From Paramecium octaurelia (taxonomy: Eukaryota; Ciliophora; Oligohymenophorea; Peniculida; Parameciidae), in contig CAJJDP010000024.1 of NCBI GenBank assembly GCA_905182995.1, positions 126,610 through 190,609 on the forward strand: a DNA stretch of 64,000 nt. Direction: 5' to 3'. The notes beneath the pieces are model-generated. The model was not told the DNA's origin and ran no database searches. It worked only from the letters and a program-made list of their open reading frames with translations. Both the position numbers and the translations under genes were made by a program. Shown piece after piece: positions 1 through 12,501 of the stretch. Position 1 is the stretch's first letter. Each line of letters starts with the position of its first letter.

Positions 1-2280
1 TATATTATTTGAATAATAGTTATTATATCAAATTCATATTTGATTGATTCTGTATTTAAATAAAGAAAATTATAGAATATATAAATAAGAATATAAGGAA
101 ATTTAATAATTCTTAACTGATAATTTTATTTTTTTTATATATTAAAAATAACAAATTTTTTTTTTGTATATTCATATCTACTGTTATTTATATTAAACTA
201 ATTACTATTTTAGCATATTTGAATTGCCAAAGAACATTAGAATTACAATAAATTCTTAAATCTCCATTCCATTTTACAAGCGACTACAAGTGAGGAAATA
301 AACTAGATCAAATACTTAAGTACTAGTTGAATAATTAATGTTCCCCGTACTTATTTACTTGAACCATATAACTTGCCAAAAATCATTTAATATTATCTCA
401 TCCCATACTATAACAGTATTATTTATCTGTATTGTTCTTTACGAATTTGTAAATCAATACACCTATTTTACAGTTAAACCCAAAATGGCCTCAATAAAGC
501 CGATTTTTATGTTGTGTCCTTTTAATTTATTTATTTTACTGCTTAAGTTCCATTATATAAATCTATTTTGATTTTAAACGTTTACTGACCTTCAATTTTT
601 ATATTTTAAATTTATTTAAATTCTTTGTAATTCCAATTATGTTAAAAGAATCTGGAATTAATCTTGGCCTCATCATTCTATATAATTTTTTTCTTTTATC
701 ATTGATCTGTAGGTTTAAATTTTTAATTGTAAAAGATTATTGCTTGTCGAAGAGAAAGTTTAAATCAAATTATGAGTTGGCTAAATTCATAATAAGCCCT
801 AATAACACATTATTATTCAGAATTTTTCTGTTAATGAAAATATGTAATCAAGATTAAAAGAGAAAATACTATGGGGCTTCGATTTTGAACCAATGAGTAA
901 ATATATTTTTATGAACAAATATCTTTTTGTTTTAATACTGGACATTTCTAATAAAAGGACACATAAGAGAATCATGAAAAATAATGGTGATTGAATTCAC
1001 AAATTATATTTCATGATTCCAATTAATTAAAATTATAATTCAAATATTATAATTTATAACTATTTTCAATATATCTACAAAATATTGTTTCATTAATTAA
1101 TCAATCTAACATTAGTTAAAACGATTATATTTCAAGTATGATTATTTATAAATAAATTATTATTAAAATCTTTAATTGTGAATTGATTATGTAAATTAAT
1201 TCTTAGCTGAATTTGGCACCAAATCCAATACAAATAATTCAATCAATGGCGAATTTACATCATGATACAAAAATATCATTGCTTAACTCATTCAAACAGT
1301 CCTATCTGATGCAACACATTGAATGGTTGAGACTATTAAAATTTGATAATTAACATTTGAGCAATTCAATTCAAAGTTTTTAAGAAATGAGGGAATAATC
1401 TAAATGAAATGAATTAATTAAATTAGAGATATGCTTAGTCATTAGTGGTTTAAAGTAAAGTAATACAATTATAGTTAATATAGTGTAATATCAAAGGGAT
1501 TTAAAGTTATATAGTATGATAATTAAAGTGAAACATTTAATTTTCTTTATAAGCCCAGTGCATAATGATTTCAACAAGCTCACACCTATTAGCTTCTTCC
1601 AAAAATATTTCCTAAACTTTAGTTTTATAAAAATATATTTAAATAGAAGGGAATTAAATATACTGTAACTTACAAATTGTTAATCCATCCTCTAATTCAT
1701 ATATATATATTTTTTTAATTCAAACACTTAAATTAGTTTTCATATATATAATCTGAAGCTGAATTTATTTTGCCAATCCATCTAATATTTTTGCTTTTTA
1801 TTTAAATTAACTTGTACCATTAATTTATGTATTCCATTATTTTGAATTAAAGCATTAATTCTTTGGAGATGGATGTACTATTAAATAACATTCACGATTG
1901 TAATGCAACTTTATTTTAATAAACAAAATGCCAATCGAATAATCAATATAACTTATAATTATTCTAACTCCACCATAGACGAAAATTTTTTATCTCTTGA
2001 AACAACAAAATAATTAGAAGTAACAGCAATAAAGGAAAAAATGTCAACCTTCACATAATTTAAATTTTGTAAGTCAAAATTGCGCATAATCAAGTATCAT
2101 CATTACCTGTTTTATATATAAAAAGAAAGATGTGTAAAAGTAATTATACGCCTGATTGTGTAGATTATTAAAAAATTTGTCATATTCTTAGGAAACTAAC
2201 TGAGATTAGTTGCTCTTGAACTTACATTTCAGAAATGACTGAATGATCAGAAAATTAAATATTTTATAGATTGAAATATA
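1..2280. other. gene-poor AT-rich stretch, left end
   Basis: No convincing gene was found here. Two short ATG-started frames ending in TGA (338-571, about 78 codons, hydrophobic; 639-893, about 84 codons, ending near the motif YYGASILNQ) are the best candidates, but neither shows a family motif and composition alone can produce frames of this length when only TGA stops translation. No telomeric C4A2/C3A3 repeat is present at position 1, so the window does not start at a chromosome end. A 2-kb stretch without a gene is unusual for Paramecium macronuclear DNA. Confidence 0.5.
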
Positions 2281-3630
2281 TAAATTCCAATCAGCAGCTC
2301 ACTTTAATTTCATTTACTCAAAATCATCTAGATTGGCTAAGGTAAGGTGTTTAGACGATTTGCGGAATTCATTAGAAGGAATTTGAATTAGGAAGGAATG
2401 TTTTTTCTCTTAGCTTAACTTTCAGCAAACAAAACTCAGAATTTAAGGCTATTATACCTTAAATAGACAATACTTAACAAATCATATTTATTATCCTTTG
2501 TTATTGAAAGCTTTTAGCTTATATAATAAGATGAGACTACTTTTTCTCACAAGACCTACCATCCAAAATGTAGTTTATAATAAAATTTCATTAAACCATT
2601 TCTTATATTGACTAAACTTCTAAGCGTTATTAAAATAAACATTATACATGATTAAATTTATAAATTTGTTAATTGCTCTTAATACCAATATATAAAAGGT
2701 GTCTTTGTTGATGAATAAATTTGATATATCTACAGATAAAATATCCATTAATTATTCCGACGGAATGCGGAGAACCAATTCTTTTATAATTAATTACATT
2801 ATAATTAACTGAATCGTTAAATTAAGTATTCCTAAATTCTGATAAGCGTATAATAAGGGCGTTTTTATTCTTTTATTTTTATATGAACCTATATTCCACG
2901 TTATAAAATTCATTTAAATTTATTCACGTGTGATATTCGTGGTGGGTTATAATTTATTTTTGGTATCAATGTTTCATTTCTCTCCTTTTAAAAATCTTCA
3001 TTTCTTCTCTTATTTATCATTTATTTTCCCCTACTGACATTTTTTAGAGTGTATTTTATAGGTTTAAAAGGAACTGTATTGAACATTTAAAGGTTTCTTA
3101 GAAAGACTTGCTCTATATATTTTTTAAATCATTATCCTATCTTTTTTTTACCTGTTATTATATCAATCATTTTTTCTGCTGAAATCTTTAAAAATTTAAG
3201 AAGCAATCTGATCTAAAAAGATTCTAATACATTATGTAGTGAACAAATTTCCGTTCATTTTTAAACAGTTATCCTAGTTATACGATTACGGTTTAAAAAG
3301 ATGGTCTTCTAATTTTTATAAAATCTGTTTTAATAGTCTTAAACATATTTAGTTCTACACTAGTTTCTGAATATCGAAGTAATGAATTATAAATCAATAC
3401 CAAAATGCAATTTTATCCTATATTTTCATTTCACTACGAATCCAAATTAGCTTTTTGACTAAATTTGTAATTCGAATTGATTTTTCCATTATTCTCGAAC
3501 TCAATATCAAGACAGCAATATCTTGTTAAAATGGGAAGCCTAAAATTTCAGATGATATAGTTTTTGAGTGATTCTTTATGTAAATATTTGCTGAATTTGA
3601 CTTATTGATACACAAGTTCCAATTTTTATA
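2281..3630. repeat. first copy of N-bounded duplication 1 (IES-excised form)
   Basis: This 1350-bp block ends immediately before the single N at 3631 and recurs directly after it at 3632-5126. I followed both copies line by line and found them identical apart from one 145-bp insert in the second copy. The junction here reads GGAACTG-TA-TTGAAC, exactly the product expected from precise TA-to-TA excision. The N between the copies indicates two overlapping contig ends that were not merged. No gene is recognised inside. Confidence 0.9.
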
Positions 3631-3631
3631 N

Positions 3632-5126
3632 TAAATTCCAATCAGCAGCTCACTTTAATTTCATTTACTCAAAATCATCTAGATTGGCTAAGGTAAGGTG
3701 TTTAGACGATTTGCGGAATTCATTAGAAGGAATTTGAATTAGGAAGGAATGTTTTTTCTCTTAGCTTAACTTTCAGCAAACAAAACTCAGAATTTAAGGC
3801 TATTATACCTTAAATAGACAATACTTAACAAATCATATTTATTATCCTTTGTTATTGAAAGCTTTTAGCTTATATAATAAGATGAGACTACTTTTTCTCA
3901 CAAGACCTACCATCCAAAATGTAGTTTATAATAAAATTTCATTAAACCATTTCTTATATTGACTAAACTTCTAAGCGTTATTAAAATAAACATTATACAT
4001 GATTAAATTTATAAATTTGTTAATTGCTCTTAATACCAATATATAAAAGGTGTCTTTGTTGATGAATAAATTTGATATATCTACAGATAAAATATCCATT
4101 AATTATTCCGACGGAATGCGGAGAACCAATTCTTTTATAATTAATTACATTATAATTAACTGAATCGTTAAATTAAGTATTCCTAAATTCTGATAAGCGT
4201 ATAATAAGGGCGTTTTTATTCTTTTATTTTTATATGAACCTATATTCCACGTTATAAAATTCATTTAAATTTATTCACGTGTGATATTCGTGGTGGGTTA
4301 TAATTTATTTTTGGTATCAATGTTTCATTTCTCTCCTTTTAAAAATCTTCATTTCTTCTCTTATTTATCATTTATTTTCCCCTACTGACATTTTTTAGAG
4401 TGTATTTTATAGGTTTAAAAGGAACTGTATAGTCCTTTTTTACATTTTTTACAAAAGAAACCGTTCCTCTTGGGTATCTGAGCTATATACTCTTATTATA
4501 TTTATATTTGTTGATTTTTTAAATGTTGATATTAATTCAATTTAGCATGTCTAAATATTTCCTCTTTGATTGTATTGAACATTTAAAGGTTTCTTAGAAA
4601 GACTTGCTCTATATATTTTTTAAATCATTATCCTATCTTTTTTTTACCTGTTATTATATCAATCATTTTTTCTGCTGAAATCTTTAAAAATTTAAGAAGC
4701 AATCTGATCTAAAAAGATTCTAATACATTATGTAGTGAACAAATTTCCGTTCATTTTTAAACAGTTATCCTAGTTATACGATTACGGTTTAAAAAGATGG
4801 TCTTCTAATTTTTATAAAATCTGTTTTAATAGTCTTAAACATATTTAGTTCTACACTAGTTTCTGAATATCGAAGTAATGAATTATAAATCAATACCAAA
4901 ATGCAATTTTATCCTATATTTTCATTTCACTACGAATCCAAATTAGCTTTTTGACTAAATTTGTAATTCGAATTGATTTTTCCATTATTCTCGAACTCAA
5001 TATCAAGACAGCAATATCTTGTTAAAATGGGAAGCCTAAAATTTCAGATGATATAGTTTTTGAGTGATTCTTTATGTAAATATTTGCTGAATTTGACTTA
5101 TTGATACACAAGTTCCAATTTTTATA
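3632..5126. repeat. second copy of N-bounded duplication 1 (IES-retaining form)
   Basis: This repeats 2281-3630 and is 1495 bp long, exactly 1350 plus a 145-bp insert at 4428-4572. After 5126 the sequence continues into unique DNA, so this copy belongs to the right-hand contig. The duplication is most likely an assembly overlap that failed to collapse because one contig carried the insert. No gene is recognised inside. Confidence 0.9.
4428..4572. mobile_element. internal eliminated sequence (IES), 145 bp, retained
   Basis: The insert is absent from the otherwise identical copy at 2281-3630. It is flanked by TA dinucleotides (4428-4429 and 4573-4574), and removing it with one TA gives the short copy exactly. 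The left end reads TATAGTCC and the right end, on the opposite strand, TACAATCA. Against the Paramecium IES consensus TAYAGYNR each matches seven of eight positions. In Paramecium, IESs are Tc1/mariner-derived relics cut from the developing macronucleus by the domesticated PiggyMac transposase. The insert is AT-rich and has no coding capacity. Its presence in one copy only implies incomplete excision in the sequenced nuclei, or micronuclear reads in the assembly. Confidence 0.9.
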
Positions 5127-6429
5127 CTCTTCCTCTAAAATTTCTTCAAACTTTTTGTAAGAATGTGTTCTATCCAGAATAATAAGTCATTAGCATAAGC
5201 AATATAATTTATGTTTATTAACTGACATTTTGATTGTAATTCTTTATGACAACTCCACCGTATCGATCGGAAGGACCATAAACTACAAATAATTAGAATG
5301 AGAAGAAATTTCAAATGAATATTATTTTTATAATGTTATTGGTTGAATATCGGATTTAATGCTAAAAACTTTATTTCTTATCGTGTTTTTTATACTGTAA
5401 TTCTAAATAGAGCTACTTTACCAACAATTTTCTTTTTGTTATTTTTTATAAAAATAATTATAGTCTTGTAGTTTGGAATATTTCAATTTTAAAAAATTTA
5501 GATAGAAATTCTAGATATTTATATTTCGAGTTTTTAAATACTAATATACCTACCCAAATTATTATTCTTTCAAATAGAGTCATTTTTATTGGTTGAAAAA
5601 ATAGAGATGCTGATTTAGATCTTAAGAACAAACTATTAGCAGCCTAATAGGATTATAAGCTTCACATATATACTTCAGAAAAAATCAATATATTATTGTA
5701 ATTCCTCGCTAAATACTACCTTAAGCTATTTTTACATACTTTAAATAATTTATGATATTTATAAATGACCAAAATCAATCCAATTAGTTCATTTTTTAGA
5801 ATATTTGTTATTATACTGATAAATGTTCATTTCAATGCTTATTTTTTTTTAATTTTGCTGTTCATTCTCAGTTTTAGTCAAAGCTATGCTCTTTATATAT
5901 GTTAATTTTATTTAATAATGTCTTAATTATTATTCAATTTTGAATCCATCCTCTTTTTTTTTAATTTTTTGGTAATATAATTAGTGTCTGATTTAACAAA
6001 AAAATACTCTTCTTTGAGCAATTTAGGAAGGAGTTCTCTTAAAAAATTCAATGATTTCTTATCTGCAATTGAGGTGTCTTTTTATTTCATAGATTTTCTC
6101 TTATGTAAATCCAATATTACAAATGAAAAAACAAGTCCATGTAGATTGTATTCCAGATATAATTACTTGTATTTTCGTTTAAGGAATGATCTAAGGAAGT
6201 TTTTTCTTGACAAAGATTCTAAGATTCTTCCATAAATATAAATTTAAGACATAAGCGTTTTTTCATTGAATATAGACTTTTCTAACCCTGTCGTTAATAA
6301 AACAACGACTTTAATCTCATACAATAGAAGATGTTATAGAAATACCTAATGATGATTGTCAAAGACAATAATTATTATTAAAATAAAAAAGATTAAGACT
6401 CACATTGGACAAAAATCGAAGGTTGAAGT
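5127..6429. other. non-coding or decayed stretch upstream of transposase relic
   Basis: Only a weak open frame (about 5984-6349 on the plus strand, starting at a GTG, not an ATG) is seen. It has no recognisable motif. The DNA is very AT-rich with many homopolymers and could be part of a decayed transposable element whose transposase follows. I could not identify terminal inverted repeats by eye. Confidence 0.35.
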
Positions 6430-7356
6430 ACTAACCCAATTAATTTGGTAAAAAAGGAGTTGTTAATTTTGAATAGTTACAAAACCTTAAAAATTCGGAA
6501 AAATAATGGAACACCACATATCCTATAGTTGCTATCTTAAAAATAACACCATCTTAAGTGAAGTACTTAATCTAAATGAAATAAGATTAATCAAATTTTT
6601 TAACTTCAATAAAATCCTTTTATAAGGAGATAGTAAACAATCAATTTATCAGACTCACGTAATTGTAGGAGGTGAAATTTTCTGTCAAAAATTTTTAGAG
6701 CATTTTTTAATAAATTTGACCGTTCAGTATGTCAAAATAGGTTTAAACTTTGATTAAAAGTTATTGTAATGCTAATTCAAGATTACCATATAAAAAAGGA
6801 TAAGAGAGGAAACACAAATTAGTTACGAGAAAAAAATATTAATACTTAATAGTTTACTTAAGCCATATGCTGTTGGTAATAAAACTTTGTATTTTTGTAC
6901 ACAAATCAAAGATTTTCAATCATAAAAAAAGTTAAGAAAATATTTGTATCATCAGGGCAGTCGCTACTGATGACTGTTTAGCATATTAAGTAATATAAGG
7001 CTACGTCAAATATGATATATCTACATAAAAATCTAATTGAGTTGATTAAAGAACTTTAACATCAAAAAGTATTGTTTTGATATTGGACAATAGTCCTATT
7101 CACAAAAGTAAATAGGTACATAATTATACAGATAGTAAATACAATTTTTACCTCCTTATACTCCATAACTCAATCCATTAGAAAAATGTGGAATAGCCTT
7201 AAAGTTTTATTAGTAAATAGAAAAAACAAAAGTTAAAGTAATTTGAATTAAATTTAGGGAATTTTAATTGAAAATTATATATGCATCTAAATAAAATTAA
7301 TAATCTCTCATGTTAAACAAGGATCATTATCTCATTTTCATTAAAAAAAACTATGA
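6430..7356 (+). pseudogene. decayed Tc1/mariner/IS630-type transposase
   Basis: The C-terminal half reads KSIVLILDNSPIH around 7062-7103, then FLPPYTPQLNPLEKMWN around 7147-7195. These are the second catalytic Asp block (DN.P.H) and the PPY(S/T)P.LNP.E block with the third acidic residue of Tc1/mariner DDE transposases. An upstream segment, AVATDDCLAYQVIQG (about 6958-7002), fits the strand after the first catalytic Asp, but no clear first Asp block is visible. One reading has an in-frame TGA near 7038, and the two motif blocks lie in different frames unless 20 nt are spliced out. Removing those 20 nt gives only 24 residues between D and E, short for a family that usually has about 34. I therefore read it as a degenerate relic with at least two frame breaks. 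Its presence in macronuclear DNA is unusual, because germline transposons are normally eliminated. Confidence 0.7.
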
Positions 7357-7390
7357 TATTTTATTTTTTAGTAGTATAAGAATTTTATCT

Positions 7391-8171
7391 ATGAAATTTC
7401 AATAAATAATCTATCAAATATCACAAAAAAACAAATTAATACATTTTATCTAAGAATATTATTTCATTAGTTAACCAAAAAATCAGTTAAAACTTGTTTC
7501 AAAAATTAATCAATTTAAAATTATTTAAACTATGTAATTTTTGAAACCTCATTTCTCATCCTTAGCCTTAAAAAACAAATTCACAATTTGGAAACATATT
7601 ATAAAAAATTTTTTAGAATCCATCCTTTATTTCTCTAGCAGAGGTTAATCAAATATTGAGCGTAATAGATTCTACATAGAATGCTTTGTATTAAAGTTTC
7701 TATCTATCAGACAAAAATCGCCCTAATTACATCCAAATATTTATTAGGAGTAGCTTTAATAAGGGTACAGAATTAGGTTAGAGCAGTAAAATTAGGTTTG
7801 GTTTTGAAAAACTTAAAGAAAATATAGTTATATATAGAATTATCAAAATATTAAATCTCATAGAAATTAACTTTAGAATGAACAAGATAAGTTTTCAGAT
7901 AAGAAATGGTTTATAAATTTGCTTTGCACATTAAACTAGAATTGCTTTAAATTAGTTGGTTAAAATGTTTCTGTGTTTGGGCTTTCAAAGAATGAATAAG
8001 AGTATCATTCCCTTTGATTATTAGAATTTTTTGAACATAATATAAATAAACTAAATAAAAGTTACTGAAGAGAAAACAAACAATAAAATGAGAGGGTTAA
8101 AGAAATTATTGAGAAGAAAATTAGAGGAAGTAAGGATTGAATCAAAAATTAAATAATACTTACTTAAATGA
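7391..8171 (+). CDS. hypothetical protein
   Basis: From ATG 7391 to TGA 8169-8171, removing one 31-nt intron (starting GTACAG, ending ATTAG, about 7766-7796) gives one frame of about 249 residues. The protein is rich in Ile, Asn, Gln and Lys and has a basic C-terminus (KKLLRRKLEEVRIESK). No domain was recognised. It lies just downstream of the transposase relic, in the same orientation and in the same gene-poor region, so it could be another remnant. AT-rich DNA with one stop codon gives long frames easily, and the model rests only on the frame and one plausible intron. Confidence 0.35.
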
Positions 8172-9207
8172 ATGTGACACTAAGTATAGAGGACGATAGT
8201 CAAATTTTCTTGGATAATAAAAAGATTACAATTGATATCAATTTTTGTGTTTATTTTGTTGTTGAATTATTTCGATTTATAAACTGTTTTAGGGTTAAAA
8301 TTTTTGAATTCTTTGATTTTTTAATTTGATAACCAAGTTGTCTTTTCAATCTTCTTCTTTCATTAAATTACATGAAATATATTAATAAAAATTCATTCAA
8401 TTTGTAATTATTTTTAGGGGAAGTTATTCTTGCTATTTGAGTCACTTAAGTGATCATAATTAAATAAATTTGAGAGTGAGATGCTTTACAAATTTTAAAA
8501 AATAGTAAGGGATCAAAACTAGCTAATGTTTTATTGATTAAAATGAAAGAGATAACATATAAATTCTCCAAAATTCAATTCTTTTTAAACGACTATAAAC
8601 GCAGAAATCTATTTTAGATTATATCAATTAAATCTAAAAGTAGTAGAGAAAATTTAAAATAGTGAAAAATTTGATTTTTTTTTATTGTGAAATAAAAAGT
8701 AATAAAAAGGTGAGAATGGCAAAAATGGCAAGAGAACTATATCATCTATAAAGTTTAAAAATGGCGATGAATAATCAACTTGAAGTATTTCACAATTACA
8801 GAAGAGCAAAAATAAATTAAAGAAAGAAATTGCAAAATATTTTGAATATTTAATATTGTAAATTAATTTTTAGTTAAACTCTAGATACCATTAAGGATTT
8901 ACATCTATCTTTAATATTTTCTGTTAAAAAAATCATTTTATCATAAAATAATTTTCCATCTCTAACCCAAATAAAGTAGATTCTGACTTGAATCTGTTTA
9001 AATAAATGAGCAAATTTAGTTAATATTACAAATAAAACTAGATTATATGTATTTATAAATTGATTAATGAAGAAATACAATCTTTATAATATTCATTTTC
9101 TTCTTTTTATAATTTCATTAATAATAGTTATTATTCTGATTCTAAAGCTATTTTTCAAATGATTTTGAACACAATAATTTATATAATTCATGTAAATCTA
9201 TGTGTAG
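8172..9207. other. AT-rich spacer with no convincing gene
   Basis: Several short frames are open on both strands (for example a minus-strand frame 8874-9080 and a plus-strand 41-codon frame near 8544), but none shows a motif, plausible introns or an extension into a full gene. At about 1 kb the spacer is longer than usual for this genome and belongs with the gene-poor left arm. The promoter of the kinase gene that follows must lie within its last part. Confidence 0.4.
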
Positions 9208-12200
9208 ATGCCAAATGGAAAAACTATACTCATAGATGTTTAGTTAGAGAAGACCAGAGTGAATGATGTCAAATAGAAGGTGATGGAAAAATCAGGGTTG
9301 AGATTAGAGGACATTGTTTTAGTTTTCAAAGAGGAGATCTTGAAAAACGATTATTTTTTGAAATAATATGGAATTGACAAAGAAGCAAAACTTGAGGCAG
9401 AAACAGCAGAAACACTAACCAAAAATTATAAATAGAAATTAGGTATTTCATAAAATATTATTCAAAAGATGCGCTCGAAAATGAAGTACAGAGATGGCAA
9501 TAAAAATTTGGAGAAGAAGGAGCATAAAAGGAATAATTGTAAGATGCATTGAAAGAAGCTTTGACCTAAAAAGATTAGTAAAAATATTATTGAAAGCATA
9601 GGTATCAATAGGAGAAGGAAGCAATTTAAAGGGACTTCAATTAGGTTAAAACATAGCTTGATTAATAATTAAAAAAAAATGCTTAAAGCGCAGATTCCTA
9701 ATAATTCTAAACATCCTAATCATCATTTCTGGGAAATGATTTGAAAAATTTGGAATTAGAACTCGCCACTTAAAAAGCAATTGTTAGCAGATTTGATATG
9801 GAAAGAACAGAATTGAATTCATAGATTGCATATTTCAAATAAGAGAAGTTAGATTTACAAAAGAAAGTTGAAGATTATTAAAAATTGAAGGAGGACTTGA
9901 TAGTTAAGACATTTGAAATAAAAGGATTATAAAAGGATTTGGAATTTGCTAATAGTCGAGGAAGTCAAACAAAGGATGAAATAAATAGAGAACTAGATTT
10001 CTCAAAATAATAAATAAAGTATGAACAATAATTAAACTATTAGGAAATTGGAATAACAATTAGAGGAAGTTAAGACAAAAAATCAAGAATTAGAAGTAGA
10101 AAAGGTTAAATAAGAAATGAAAATTCATCTTGATTCTTAACAGATAGAAAAAATGAATGAATTATAATCATAAAATACTCAATTAGAGAAAAGAATAGCT
10201 GAATACAAAGCTCAAGTGATAAGTTTAAATGATCAAGTGAGATTATTGTAGAATAGAAGTTAAGAAGAGATGAGAAGTTCAATAAAGGGAACTGATTTTG
10301 CATCTGCTGAAAAGATTTAAGTAATAGAATTGTTATAACAATAGGGTTATGAGTTATAAATTACAAAATTAAATGCAGAACTTAGGTCAAGCCAACAATC
10401 ATTTAATGAGAGTTAATAATGTCTATCTGCAGCAAAGAAGCAATGTTTTGATAGTGAGAAGAAGATTATGGAATTGGAGAAGAGTGTGGAAAGTCTTACA
10501 TATTTATTAAAGGAGAAGGATAGAGGAATAAAGGAAAGAGACCAAACAATAAAATAGTTAAATGGTGAATTGGAAGAAACAAAGAAGGATATGTTGATAT
10601 ATTAAAAGAATTTAAGTGATTTCAAATAGATCGCCTAATAAGCAGATCCAAAAAAAGTGTTAGAGATTGATAGCGAGGCATTAAAAGTAGAAGAAAAATT
10701 AAAGTTAAGAGAAGAGTAAAGAAATAAGGATCAAAGACGATTAGAATAATAAAGATAGGAGGAATTGCAAGGCAGATAAGAAAAATTAAGATAGGAATAA
10801 TAATAATACTTTGATTTGATGTAGAAAGGTAAAGAACAAAGACAAAAGACAGCTTAATGTATTTTGTGTAAATATTTTAGTTTTGAAGAAATAGATGTTG
10901 GAAAGTCATGGTAAGATTGAAGTTTGCTTTTTGATAGATGTGACAGGATCAATGGACCCATATAAAGAGTAGGCGATGAAATGTATTAAGGAGAGTATGA
11001 AAAATATCAAAATAAAGACAAACAGGGATGCTTTATGGGCAACTGTGGCATATTAAGATTTTGGAGAATTGAAATAATTGGGAGGATTATACAAATAACT
11101 AAATTTCACTCCGAACCCTAAAGAAATAGAAGAATATTTGGCAGAGATTCCCTGTGCTGGAGGTGGAGATGCAGCAGAAGATATTAGAGGAGGCATAATG
11201 CAAATGATAAAGAATTTGCATTGGAGTAAAACATTCAAAATTGCTCTTTTGATTTGTGATGCTCCCACTCATGGTAAGAGATATAATGGTGGAGTGAGCG
11301 ATAGATACCCAAATGAAGATATTGAAGATGCTATTAATTTACTCATAGATAATAATATTTTATTTGTTGCTATCCTATTTAATAAAGTTACATTACCAAT
11401 GTTTGAAGAAATCAAGAAGATGTATCAACGTGCAGATAGAGAGGAATTATTATTATTTGCAGATTTAGAAAACACTGAATAAGGCAGAATTTGGTAGGAG
11501 CTTGTTGATTTGGTCTCTTAAGCATCATAAAGAGCAACTCAAACAAACAATAAAGGAACTAGATCAAAAAATAACTAGGCGAATAAACGATCTTAATCTG
11601 GCGCTATGGAAGCACTTTGCAAATAGATTAAAGATCCATTTTAATTTGATAAATTACCTGGAGTTACCATAATCCCAGTTAAGTTTGGTGTTTATCGAGT
11701 TGAATTGAAGTAGGATTCCTTTGAAGCCAACATAGAAAACCTCAAGAGACTTGATATCAATAGGGATTATAGCGTTTATTAGGAAGGATAATGGGATTGC
11801 ATTAGAACTGAGAAATTCTTTGCCTAAGGTTAAATGAAACAGGTGTTTTTGATGAAAAGATAGAACAATTAAAATGAATTATATGTGATAAAAATGCCAA
11901 TTGGAGATTTAACATACTCCAGTCAAGAATAAGCTGTTGTAGAATGCAGATCTCATCTCATTTCTAAATGCTTAATGAAGAAGTTTATTCGGGAATTATA
12001 GGAGGCAAGAGATAAAACTGATAGATCCATTAAGATTCCTGAAGTGTAATATTCAGACTTTTTGATTTTGAAGGATTTGGAAAGGTCAAGTATGAATATT
12101 ATAATTATATTTAGATTCATTTTGGATTGCAGAAAGATACTTCACTGGTGAATTCGTTAAGTATAATAATAACTATGGTTTCATTTCAGATGAAAACTCA

Positions 12201-12468
12201 GATATCAATAATTTGGCTTAGGCATATACCTATTATACATATTTCATTTCAAATTTCAATTATATGGTTAATGACGTTCAAGGAGTTGGAAATTATTTTA
12301 CAGATCCTGCCTTAAATACAAAAGATAGTAATATCAATTCATATTCTAGGTAATTTTGATGAAACTGATATGGGAATTGATGGGCAATCTATGTATATGG
12401 TCAGTTATGAAGGAAAAAAACACATGGGAAGAAAGTATTTAGATTTGCTAGGTATACCATCGCCATGA
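9208..12468 (+). CDS. ubiquitin-like / coiled-coil / vWFA / alpha-kinase protein
   Basis: A predicted atypical serine/threonine kinase with a four-part layout. Residues 1-65 look like a ubiquitin-like beta-grasp (KTILIDVQLEKTRVNDVK... ending YGIDKEAKLEAE). About 70-530 is long Gln/Lys/Glu coiled coil. A vWFA domain follows, with the metal-site motif DVTGSMDPY near residue 545. The alpha-kinase domain closes the protein, with ERYFTGEFVKYNNN, then DVQGVGNYFTDPALNT near 982. This vWFA plus alpha-kinase pairing is known from Dictyostelium VwkA. Six introns (9443-9468, 9578-9601, 10019-10043, 10859-10880, 12090-12114, 12328-12349) restore one frame of 1038 residues, which supports ATG 9208. The usual C-terminal zinc motif of alpha-kinases (H...C...C) is not intact: a His is seen (KKHMGRKYLDLLGI) but the Cys residues are missing. 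The gene is convergent with the next one, with 33 bp between the stops. Confidence 0.88.
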
Positions 12469-12501
12469 GTTATTAATAATAAATATATATCATAAAAATA
12501 T

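Noticed and set aside
5984-6235. An 83-residue frame as a gene
   Set aside because: It starts at GTG, has no motif and lies in a decayed region.
11053-11268. A 71-residue minus-strand frame opposite the vWFA domain
   Set aside because: It is the antisense of a well-supported coding exon with family motifs on the plus strand.
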